Assembly: GCA_018676675.1 (NCBI GenBank)
Contig: JABHEG010000060.1
Coordinates: 1 to 64,000, forward strand
Direction of reading: 5' to 3'
Source of the DNA: Lentisphaerota bacterium
Lineage (GTDB): Bacteria > Verrucomicrobiota > Lentisphaeria > Oligosphaerales > JABHEG01
DNA: 64,000 nucleotides
The position numbers and the translations under genes are program-made. The notes under the pieces were generated by a model, which saw nothing but the letters and a program-made list of their open reading frames with translations, was not told the DNA's origin and made no database searches. Positions 18,614 through 26,885 of this stretch are shown here, in pieces; position 1 is the first letter of the stretch, and each line of letters opens with the position of its first letter.

Positions 18614-18895
18614 CTGGGGATCTCGGGAGCGGGCCCTGGAATGTGGAAATCAGGCATTCCTGCTTACAGATCCCAAGGAACCCGGTTTCGGATAAACTAC
18701 AGATTCCAGGGCCTGCCCCCGCTCCCTCCAGCGGATGCCTCCGGCCACTTTGAGGACAACGCGTCTCGACCGGCCTGGGGCGGCTGGACTTCCACGGGTA
18801 ATGAAACGACGGTACCCGGACAGGGAACAGCCGCCGTTCTCCAGGGGCACGGTAATCGGTTCCTCGCAACCACACACAGAGCGAGTGGAAACACC

Positions 18896-20416
18896 ATGCA
18901 CGACATCCTCATCCGAAATGGTAGGATACTTGATGGAACGGGCGCCCCCGAATGTAAGGGCGACATCGCCATCCAGGGGGATCGAGTCGTTGCTGTTGGG
19001 GACGTGGACACCCTCTCGGCAACCCACACGATCGATGCGACTGACCACATTGTCTGTCCGGGCTTCATCGATGTCCACACCCATTGTGGCTGCAAGCCAA
19101 ACCTAAACTACCTGCACCAGGGCGTGACGCTGGTCGTGTCGGGCAATTGCGGGTCCTCCCTCGTCGACATCTCATCCGTTCCGGGACGCCTGGAGAGATC
19201 CCCCAGCGCGGTAAACATGGCTAGCCTCATTGGTCACAACTCGGTGCGCGAAGCAGTGATGGGGAACGGAGACGACACACCATCTCCGGAACAACTGGAA
19301 CAGATGTGTTCGCTGGTGGCCAAGGGAATGCGCAACGGAGCGGTCGGTTTCTCCAGCGGCCTTATCTACGTCCCCGGGGTCTACGCGGAATCGGGAGAAG
19401 TGGTGGCCCTGGCCAAAGCAGCTTCCCGCCATGGTGGGTACTATGCGACACACATGCGCAATGAGGGAGACAATGTCCTTGCGGCAATCGATGAAGCCGT
19501 CGCCATCGCCGAACAGGCCGGCATGCCCTTGCAGATATCCCACCACAAAGTGTCAGGCCCCAACAACTGGGGACGCAGTACCGAGACGCTCGCACGATTG
19601 GCGGGGACCCGGGGCCGAGGTCTGGACGTGACCCAGGACCAGTACCCCTACCTCGCCTCCAGCACGACGTTCCACGTCATGCTCCCGCCGTGGGCCCGGG
19701 CAGGTGAGGAAACCGACCTTCTCCAGCGCCTCCAATCGGCCGACACCCGGGGCCGGCTGAAGTCCCTGATGGCCGCTCGAATGCGGCACACGTACCGTGG
19801 CGATATCTCTCGCGTCGTCGTTGCGAAGTGCGCAGGGGATCCTGCAATCGAGGGAATGAATCTGGCCCAGTTGACCGCAGGCGAGGGGCATAGCGCGAAC
19901 GACGCAGACGGGGCGGCGGAAACGGCCCTCAGACTCATCGAGAAGCATCCCAAACCCGGGACCTTCAGCGCCATCTTCCACACCATGGACGATGGTGATC
20001 TGATCCGTATCATGACCGATCCGAACACCATGACCGGTTCCGATGGCGGCTCCGCCCGGCTCGGAGTGGGGAAGCCCCACCCTCGGAATTACGGGACATT
20101 CCCGCGAGTGCTGGCTCGTTATGTACGTGAGAAGGGCATCCTGACCTTGCCGGAAGCCATCCGCAAAATGACCTCACTCCCCGCCCGTCGGCTTGGGCTT
20201 CGTGACCGCGGCGCACTCATCCCCGGAGCAGCAGCCGATGTAGTGGTTCTCGATCCCGAACGAATCACCGACCAGGCCACCTACGACTCGCCCCATCAGT
20301 ACGCCACCGGGATCCAGACGGTCATCGTGAATGGTGTTCCCGCAATCACTGACGGGGCTCACACCGGAGAGTTGCCCGGCGCATTTGTGGCCCGTCCGGA
20401 CCGCCGACCGGAATAA
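18896..20416 (+). CDS. N-acyl-D-amino-acid deacylase-type amidohydrolase
   Basis: The product (506 residues) matches the D-aminoacylase/dihydroorotase-like amidohydrolases that remove acyl groups from N-acyl-D-amino acids. Motifs: ILIRNGRILDGTG (beta-sandwich start), GFIDVHTHCG (HxH metal site), ATHMRNEGDNVLAAIDEA, PLQISHHKVSG, and MTGSDGG (catalytic Asp). The C-terminal DRGALIPGAAADVVVLDP closes the sandwich. Length agrees with D-aminoacylases (about 480-500). Note that the second metal-site His of DVHTH is followed by Cys in place of the more common S/D. The frame is open further upstream to 18641, but the extra residues look non-coding and the ATG at 18896 gives the standard N-terminus. 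It may act on D-amino acids or peptidoglycan-derived compounds. Confidence 0.85.
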   Translation: MHDILIRNGRILDGTGAPECKGDIAIQGDRVVAVGDVDTLSATHTIDATDHIVCPGFIDVHTHCGCKPNLNYLHQGVTLVVSGNCGSSLVDISSVPGRLERSPSAVNMASLIGHNSVREAVMGNGDDTPSPEQLEQMCSLVAKGMRNGAVGFSSGLIYVPGVYAESGEVVALAKAASRHGGYYATHMRNEGDNVLAAIDEAVAIAEQAGMPLQISHHKVSGPNNWGRSTETLARLAGTRGRGLDVTQDQYPYLASSTTFHVMLPPWARAGEETDLLQRLQSADTRGRLKSLMAARMRHTYRGDISRVVVAKCAGDPAIEGMNLAQLTAGEGHSANDADGAAETALRLIEKHPKPGTFSAIFHTMDDGDLIRIMTDPNTMTGSDGGSARLGVGKPHPRNYGTFPRVLARYVREKGILTLPEAIRKMTSLPARRLGLRDRGALIPGAAADVVVLDPERITDQATYDSPHQYATGIQTVIVNGVPAITDGAHTGELPGAFVARPDRRPE

Positions 20417-20589
20417 CCCCAAGTGGCCGCTCCCAATGTGGGACGCGCACCGCGTGCGGCGACAGAACCGAAGCGGACGACGGTCGCGGGACAGAGCCCT
20501 GACCAACGGGAGGGGGGAGTCTACGTTGTGCGCGGCTCGGATCAGAGCGCGCGGCTGCGCGGCGACCGTCCGCCTGCCTCACTCCCTCA

Positions 20590-21276
20590 TCAATATCGGT
20601 ACCCCGGCTCCCGCCATTTCACAGCAAGGGCGGCTTCCGTTGTTCCCTGCAGGGTGATGGCTCGGAACGAATCAACATGGCCGTCGACGAAAGCGACATT
20701 GGCGAAATTCGTGTGGCGGCCCGGGATATAAGTCCGGGTGCTGACCGTGGTGTAGATCACGTAGGAAAGGGCACTGGTACCGGCATCGTAGGTCGTATCA
20801 GCAAGCTGCGCTACCTCAACCGGTTCTTTCACAATCCGCAGAGACTGTCCACTCCACCCCTTCATATACCGCGTGTGCCCATAGAGAATGCCCCCGGTGT
20901 AATTCCCATTCCACTTGTACTTTCTCCCGTTGTTCGGGAAATAGGCGCTGGGGCAATCATAGGTCGGGAGGCTGTTGATGTAGGGATAGATCTGCGACAT
21001 CCACATGACCCGGGGCGTCACTTGACCACCCGGCCATGGCTCCGCGCTGCCGATGGGATTGTAGCACGAGGTCATGAACTCATCGTTATCATCAGCGTAC
21101 ATCCGGCAACCGAGAGCCAACTGCTTCAGCTGGTTGGTACAACTGATCGAGCGGGCTTTCTCGCGGGCCTGCCGCAGCGCGGGCAAGAGCATCGCAGCCA
21201 GGATAGCAATGATAGCGATGACAACCAACAACTCGATCAGCGTAAAGAACGTCCGGGCAGACTTCCGAGTACTCAC
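20590..21276 (-). CDS. Type II secretion-like pseudopilin (H-x9-DG type)
   Basis: This 228-residue protein has the classic prepilin N-terminus: short basic leader (MSTRKSART), then [17 protein letters not shown] as the single membrane helix with Glu at mature position 5. It is processed by a prepilin peptidase at the F/T boundary. The C-terminus carries [12 protein letters not shown], the H-x9-DG motif of DUF1559-like pseudopilins that are expanded in Planctomycetes, Lentisphaerae and Verrucomicrobia. The start codon is GTG with AAGGAA 10 bases upstream. Such proteins occur singly next to polysaccharide-degradation genes; here it stands alone on the minus strand among plus-strand lyase genes. 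Role is unknown; surface assembly or export of glycan-active enzymes is inferred. Confidence 0.88.
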   Translation of the reverse strand: MSTRKSARTFFTLIELLVVIAIIAILAAMLLPALRQAREKARSISCTNQLKQLALGCRMYADDNDEFMTSCYNPIGSAEPWPGGQVTPRVMWMSQIYPYINSLPTYDCPSAYFPNNGRKYKWNGNYTGGILYGHTRYMKGWSGQSLRIVKEPVEVAQLADTTYDAGTSALSYVIYTTVSTRTYIPGRHTNFANVAFVDGHVDSFRAITLQGTTEAALAVKWREPGYRY

Positions 21277-21474
21277 GGTTCAGATTCCTTTTCCATTGCG
21301 CGCCTGCCCTTCTAAATCAGGTACTGTGGTCGACACCATACGGTTCCAAGCCCACCAGTATAGGGTCATATCGCCGGCAAACAAGGCAGGAAAGCCGGCG
21401 TCTTGGGCAAAAATATCAGCTGCATCGGCGTACTCCGGGACGTGCTTCACCACGCTCACATCGGGTGCCGACAC

Positions 21475-21657
21475 TCACTCCTCGAACACAACCACAGCGT
21501 ACCCGCCCGCCTCCGGGACCGTCACCTGGATGTAGCTTCCGGATAGGTCATGAGCAATCCCTTGAACAACCCGGCGGGGCGACAAGATTAGTGGGAGTGG
21601 GTGCCCTTGCCCGGACGTCACGCACAAAGACGCCCACGCGAGCGGCAAGACGCACAT
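21475..21657 (-). pseudogene. Possible C-terminal remnant of a secreted beta-sandwich protein
   Basis: The frame ends in SGSYIQVTVPEAGGYAVVVF, a strand pattern often found at the very C-terminus of glycosidases and other large secreted proteins. The open stretch is only about 60 codons and is cut off by the divergent gene starting at 21729, so if real it is a fragment. The remaining bases between the pseudopilin gene (start 21276) and 21475 hold a 64-codon open frame (21280-21474, minus) with no family resemblance, probably non-coding. Confidence 0.25.
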
Positions 21658-21728
21658 CGGCTGGAGACTGGGGCGCTCTGCGTTCCCTCCCCGTCGGCGA
21701 TCCGGGTCCGGTTCAGCGGAGAACGACC

Positions 21729-24700
21729 ATGTTGCAGAAGAGATCCTTTCACTGCTGTTGCGCTGCGCTCCTCGTCAGCACAAGTGCGGTCCTTCCCAAG
21801 GCGAGGGCCGCGGAAGCCGAGACCGCGTTGCCGACAAAGACGCTTGAGCTCTACCGCGTCACCGTTCCCCCGAAACTCGACGGCATCATGAATGATGCCT
21901 GCTGGGAAAGTGCCGCGGCGAGCGGGGATTTCGAGCTCCACAAAACAGGCGGCATGCCGAAGAATCGCACCCGGGCCTGGGGCGCCTATGACGCAGACAA
22001 TCTCTACCTCTTCTTCGAGTGCCGAGACCGGAACATGGAGGAGGTGGCCGGCAAACGCCCTCAGGACAAAATCGATGAGGACATTTGGCAGGAAGAGGAG
22101 ATAGAGCTCTTTTTTGACCTCAATCAGGACCGCAAGACGTATTTCCAGCTGATGTGTTCAGTGCTGGGCACGAAGTATGACATGGCCACCCAGGTGGGAA
22201 AGGACTGGCACGGGGATAGAGACCGTCCGGGCCAGGGCTGGCAGGCGAAAACGAAACGGAATGCGGAAGCGTGGTTTGCGGAAATCGCGATCCCTTTCAT
22301 CGCTCTCAGGCGCACGACCGGGTTTGCAGGAACACCTCAACCGGGCACGTCCTGGGGAGCAAATTTCTACCGCCACGAATACCGCGAAAATGAGTGGATC
22401 AACTGGAATGTGGCAACCCGCGGGTTCCACCAACCGGAGCGTTTTGGCCGACTCCTCTTCCAGGGGTTCCGCGGCAGACAAGGCCCGCACGTGGAGAGTC
22501 TGGTCGTTCCGGAGGTCGAGTTCGGGGTCCACTCGATCACGTGCCGCATCGCCAACCCAACTCCCAAACCGTCAGCGGTGGCAGTAACAGTGACAGTGCG
22601 CCAGGGCTCAGCGTCCCCGAAGCCGCTGCATCGCGATTTGACTGTCGCCCCCCAAGGTGAGCAAACCGTGACGGTTCCGTACCGGATAACCAAAGGCGGC
22701 GAATGGCAATCTGAAGTGAGCATTCGCTCCGGGACCGATGTCCTGCTGGTTGGCCTGGCACGGCGACGCCTGCCATCCATTCGTCAGAGTGTGAAGACTC
22801 TCCTTGCCAGTGCCGGCACAGGGCTGGACGCACTGGGTGAGAGCAGCTTCCCCGCGGCGGAGAAGGACCGACTGTCAACACGCCTGGCGACGATGGCAAA
22901 CGAGGGTGCGGAGTTCGCCAGAACATTGACTCGAGCAGACGATTTAACCGGCGACCAATGGGACGCGGTCAGAATCGGGATCGTCGGCCTCGAGGAACGC
23001 TCACGGGAGACGGTCACGCAATTGGCTTACGTTAAGGCAGACCGCGAGCAACGAGGAGCCGGCTCGCAACACGGCTTCCTGGTAAGCCTGCATGGCCCTC
23101 TGGAGCACGTCTTCCCCGACACAGCTGGTGGCACAGATCCCCAGGATGGTGTCAACCTGACCGCAATGCGTGGGGAGGGCGAGAGCTTCCAGATAGGCGT
23201 GATGGGTCTGTGGAAAGACCTGCAGCAGGTAAACGTCTCAGCGGGGACGCTGTCAGGCCCTGGCGAGATCTCCGGAACAGCTGTCACGGTGTTCCTGGAG
23301 GCCTACCAGAAGTCCGAGCGCAGGCCGAGCGATCCTCCCCGCACCCGCGAGTGGTTCCCCGATGTGCTGCTCCCCAATGCCCCGCGGGATGTCCCCGCAT
23401 ACATGACACAGCCTTACTGGATCGACATCAATGTGCCGCGGACCGCGAAACCTGGTCTCTACCGAGGGACGGTAACCGTCACTGCTGCCGGCAACGGAAG
23501 CCAGACCGTGCCCGTAGCCCTCACCGTCCGTGACTGCGAGCTCCCACAGGTGTCTTCACTCAGGAATGACTTCTGGATCACCACCCACGGTCCCCGCTGG
23601 TGGAAGCACGACACGCGCTCCGTTGAGGGCATGGAAGGGATCATGCGGATCGCCGCAAGGAACCGCATCAGCGCGATGCCTTCGTTCTGGGTCGAGCTCT
23701 ACGCGACAGTCAAGATCACCCGTGCCAAGCCGGAGACATACACATTCGACTTCTCCGAGTTCAACCGATTTCTCCTCGCCGCGAAGCGCCATGGCGTGAG
23801 CAGTTGGAACCCAAACCTGGAGTGCAACCAGGGATGGGCCTCCTACTTCTGTGGGGGCTACGGCCCCGTGAACATACGTGATGCCGACAGCGGGAGAGAG
23901 TGGGAATTCGCGAACCGGTACAAGAAGAAGAGCATCCCTCTCGACCAAATCTGGATGGAGACACCCCTCTTCGAGCAGTTCTGGAAGGCCTATGTCAAGA
24001 ACCTGAGATCAATTGGCATGCTGGAGACGGCCTGGTATGAATCTGTAGATGAGCCGAACGACACGCCTCGCATAGAACTGCTTCTGAAAATTCATGGCCA
24101 GCTGCGCAAGTGGGTTCCGGAACTCAAACTCATGAGTTGGGGAACATACCCCGCCCATCACTATGCCCGAGGGCGTGGCTGGGTAGATGCATGGGCTCCA
24201 CAGCTGGGCTGGTACTCGGATGTCCGGGACATCATGCAGCATGACCAGAAGAGGAATGGGATAGCGCAGCACGTCTACACCTGCGGTGGCCAGGCCCGGG
24301 GGAAGGAAGGTGGTTTCACCCCCGACGGTTACGTCCGTGATCCAAACATCAGCAGGCGACTGATCCCCTGGATGTGCTGGAAGTGGAAGATCCAGGCGTA
24401 CCTGTTTTACGCCATGAACGTGTGGCCGCAGCTGCCACAACAGAAAGACAGCGTCATCCCCCCTGAAAATCAACCATGGCCTACGGTCACACAAGTTCAG
24501 AAACAGCCCGTTTTCAATCTCGTGATGCCCGGACCGGACAAGACGCTCCTGCCCACGATCCGCCTGAAGTCATTCCGAGACGGCATGGACGACCATGACT
24601 ACCTCACGATCCTGCGCGCGTTGGCGGCACGTCTTGATGACAAACCCGCTTCTGCAGCTCTCAGAGCGCAAGCAGCCCAGGCATTGACCGTTGATGACGA

Positions 24701-24824
24701 GATTATTACGAGTCCCCTTGTCTACACACTCCGTCCCACAGTCCTGCAAGAACGCCGTGAACACGTGGGGAATCTGATCGAGGAAATATCACGCGTCCTG
24801 GGTCAGGACCAGTCCAAAAAGTGA
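21729..24824 (+). CDS. Secreted CBM9-like and DUF4091 domain protein
   Basis: The product is 1031 residues with a signal peptide (MLQKRSFHCC...PKARAA). Residues about 35-240 form a CBM9-like module: LDGIMNDACWESA opens it, IWQEEEIELFFD and WFAEIAIPF are its typical strands. The middle (about 240-600) looks beta-rich with a helical insert. The last part (about 640-1020) resembles DUF4091, a predicted glycoside-hydrolase-like TIM barrel that often follows CBM9 in PVC bacteria; its closing motif LKSFRDGMDDHDYL is clear. No catalytic acid pair can be named from the sequence. The ATG 21729 is preferred because it starts the signal peptide; the frame is open to 21465. Likely role is binding and cleavage of an unknown polysaccharide outside the cytoplasm. 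Confidence 0.8.
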   Translation: MLQKRSFHCCCAALLVSTSAVLPKARAAEAETALPTKTLELYRVTVPPKLDGIMNDACWESAAASGDFELHKTGGMPKNRTRAWGAYDADNLYLFFECRDRNMEEVAGKRPQDKIDEDIWQEEEIELFFDLNQDRKTYFQLMCSVLGTKYDMATQVGKDWHGDRDRPGQGWQAKTKRNAEAWFAEIAIPFIALRRTTGFAGTPQPGTSWGANFYRHEYRENEWINWNVATRGFHQPERFGRLLFQGFRGRQGPHVESLVVPEVEFGVHSITCRIANPTPKPSAVAVTVTVRQGSASPKPLHRDLTVAPQGEQTVTVPYRITKGGEWQSEVSIRSGTDVLLVGLARRRLPSIRQSVKTLLASAGTGLDALGESSFPAAEKDRLSTRLATMANEGAEFARTLTRADDLTGDQWDAVRIGIVGLEERSRETVTQLAYVKADREQRGAGSQHGFLVSLHGPLEHVFPDTAGGTDPQDGVNLTAMRGEGESFQIGVMGLWKDLQQVNVSAGTLSGPGEISGTAVTVFLEAYQKSERRPSDPPRTREWFPDVLLPNAPRDVPAYMTQPYWIDINVPRTAKPGLYRGTVTVTAAGNGSQTVPVALTVRDCELPQVSSLRNDFWITTHGPRWWKHDTRSVEGMEGIMRIAARNRISAMPSFWVELYATVKITRAKPETYTFDFSEFNRFLLAAKRHGVSSWNPNLECNQGWASYFCGGYGPVNIRDADSGREWEFANRYKKKSIPLDQIWMETPLFEQFWKAYVKNLRSIGMLETAWYESVDEPNDTPRIELLLKIHGQLRKWVPELKLMSWGTYPAHHYARGRGWVDAWAPQLGWYSDVRDIMQHDQKRNGIAQHVYTCGGQARGKEGGFTPDGYVRDPNISRRLIPWMCWKWKIQAYLFYAMNVWPQLPQQKDSVIPPENQPWPTVTQVQKQPVFNLVMPGPDKTLLPTIRLKSFRDGMDDHDYLTILRALAARLDDKPASAALRAQAAQALTVDDEIITSPLVYTLRPTVLQERREHVGNLIEEISRVLGQDQSKK

Positions 24825-25032
24825 TTCCGTTAGCCCGGGAAGGCGCTGAGAGAGGAGTAATCGGAGCATGGCACCTCTTCGACCAGGCTCAGTGCTTTGA
24901 GCAAGTCCCACGTTGACTGCACCTGAGCTCAGTGTGGAAGGCGGCGCCATCCGACGGCCTCTTCCCGAAGGCCTTCCCCGCCGCTTGTTTTGACGCCATT
25001 CTCCGCGAGAGCCACCAAGGAGGCACAGTGTG

Positions 25033-26871
25033 ATGCGTAGGACATTCGGTTATGCACCAGTACTGGCGGGACTTCTGACGGGAGGAGTCGTCTGCTCCTC
25101 TGTCTCAGCCGCGACCATCGAGTTCAGCGAATTCTCGATCACCTTCCCCGGGACCACGAGCTTCCGGCTCACCATGGGGGCACGGGGCACCGGGATAGAC
25201 GTCGGCAGCTACGGCATGCGCACCTACTTCAGCGCAACGAAGTCTCTCCCCGGGCTTCAGCCGCGCGGCAAGTTCCAATATCTGCTCGTCAAAGGCGCGA
25301 CAGGACGCCCCCCTCACATGCTCCTCGACAACCATCCCGAGGATGAAAACGCAACCAAAGGCGCCATTGCCATCACCGTCCCAACCGTGGGCTGGCCCAA
25401 TGGCGTTCACACGTTCCTCTGTTACGCGGACAACCGACCGGCCTCCGGCGCATACGTGGCCGCACGGAAGCGCATTCGAGTCACCATTGAGAACGGCGAG
25501 ATTGTCGCCGGCAGATCGGGAGAACTGGACATGTTGCACGTGCGCATCACGAACTGGGAGGCAACCCCGGAAGAGGCGATCCCCGGGGATTCATTCGACG
25601 TTTCTGCCACTGTGGAGACCAACAGTCCAGAGGGCGTCCGGCTGGCCCTGACCAGCCCCTATACGGTCAGGCCGGAAGACACCCCGCCCGGCTTCGACTA
25701 CGTCCTTGAAACGAAGCACTTCCGCTTCCCCGGGGCCGCGCAGGAGGGCACGTTCCGGATCCCGACGGTAGGTTGGTCACCAGGCGTCTACCATCTGTCT
25801 CTTCTTGCAGAGGCAACGGGAACCGATGGACAAGTGTCAGATTACCGTGATCTTGCCATCAGGATACCCGCGCCCAAGCCCCAGTTCGTAGTCACCGTAG
25901 AAGGTGACGTCCGGCTGACGACCGGCACCCATTTCGGCACGATATGCAAGCTGGCTGATAGCAGCGTACTGGCCCACGGGAGAGTCTCCCGTGACGGCGG
26001 CAGAACGTGGCAGAAGCTCCCCTCCAAGATCCCCATGGGACACCAACTGCGCGATGGCTCGATTGTCGGTGTGGGCATGCGCACCAAGCCTGCCCCTGGG
26101 AAACCCGGCTGGTTCGAGACAAGGGCCTACCTTTCACGGGATGGCGGCAAGACCGTTCGCTCATTCCGCACGAACGTACACGTACCAAATGCAAAAGCAG
26201 GAATCGGCCACGCACCGGCCCCGGGACCACTGTTCTGGCGCTCAATCGTGGAGATGCCCGACGGAGCATTGCTCGCAGCGATGTACGGTTGGTTTGTTGG
26301 CGACGAGTCTCCCGTTCCGGGCCAGCCGGGCTCGATGCGATACCGGACATTCCTGGTGGAATCCAGGGATATGGGGCACACGTGGGCGTACCTCAGTACG
26401 GTGGCCTACGATCCCGACATCGGCACAGAGGGATACTGTGAGCCGGTCCTGCGCCTGCTCCCGAACGGCGAACTGCTTTGTATCCTGCGCACCGGCGGGG
26501 ACAACCGACCGTTTTGGCAGGATAACCCAATGTGCCAGACAAGCTCCCGTGACGGAGGCAAGACCTGGGACAAGCCGCACCGTATGGGAGTCGACGGAGT
26601 GTCCCCGGACCTGTGCGTCATGAGCGATGGGACACTGGCCTGCAGCTACGGACGCCCGGGAGCTGATCTCATGCTGAGTACGGACAATGGAAAAACCTGG
26701 ACCAGCCACACATGTATTGACCCCGAACGCTACTCCGGCTACACAGCCGTGTGCGAAGCGGAACCCGGTGTCCTCCTCTACGGCTACGGCGCAATGAGGC
26801 GCATCGACGAAGATACAGGTCTGCGCGCCAACGAATTGCGCGTAGCCCGAATCAGAATATCACCGCGCTGA
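25033..26871 (+). CDS. Sialidase-like BNR-repeat protein, secreted
   Basis: The protein (612 residues) has a signal peptide (about 1-27, SSVSA-A) and an N-terminal beta-sandwich half (about 30-280) with no family call. The C-terminal half (about 290-610) is a six-bladed-propeller type with several Asp-box (BNR) motifs: SRDGGRTW, SRDGGKTV, SRDMGHTW, SRDGGKTW and STDNGKTW. Enzymes of this fold include exo-alpha-sialidases (GH33) that release sialic acid, but also rhamnosidases and non-enzymatic binders. I cannot place the catalytic Arg triad, Tyr and Glu, so the activity is open. An AAGGAGG site lies just upstream; a GTG at 25030 directly before the ATG is the alternative start. The beta-helix gene follows 14 bases after its stop. 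Confidence 0.75.
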   Translation: MRRTFGYAPVLAGLLTGGVVCSSVSAATIEFSEFSITFPGTTSFRLTMGARGTGIDVGSYGMRTYFSATKSLPGLQPRGKFQYLLVKGATGRPPHMLLDNHPEDENATKGAIAITVPTVGWPNGVHTFLCYADNRPASGAYVAARKRIRVTIENGEIVAGRSGELDMLHVRITNWEATPEEAIPGDSFDVSATVETNSPEGVRLALTSPYTVRPEDTPPGFDYVLETKHFRFPGAAQEGTFRIPTVGWSPGVYHLSLLAEATGTDGQVSDYRDLAIRIPAPKPQFVVTVEGDVRLTTGTHFGTICKLADSSVLAHGRVSRDGGRTWQKLPSKIPMGHQLRDGSIVGVGMRTKPAPGKPGWFETRAYLSRDGGKTVRSFRTNVHVPNAKAGIGHAPAPGPLFWRSIVEMPDGALLAAMYGWFVGDESPVPGQPGSMRYRTFLVESRDMGHTWAYLSTVAYDPDIGTEGYCEPVLRLLPNGELLCILRTGGDNRPFWQDNPMCQTSSRDGGKTWDKPHRMGVDGVSPDLCVMSDGTLACSYGRPGADLMLSTDNGKTWTSHTCIDPERYSGYTAVCEAEPGVLLYGYGAMRRIDEDTGLRANELRVARIRISPR

Positions 26872-26885
26872 ACAACAGGAGCACC

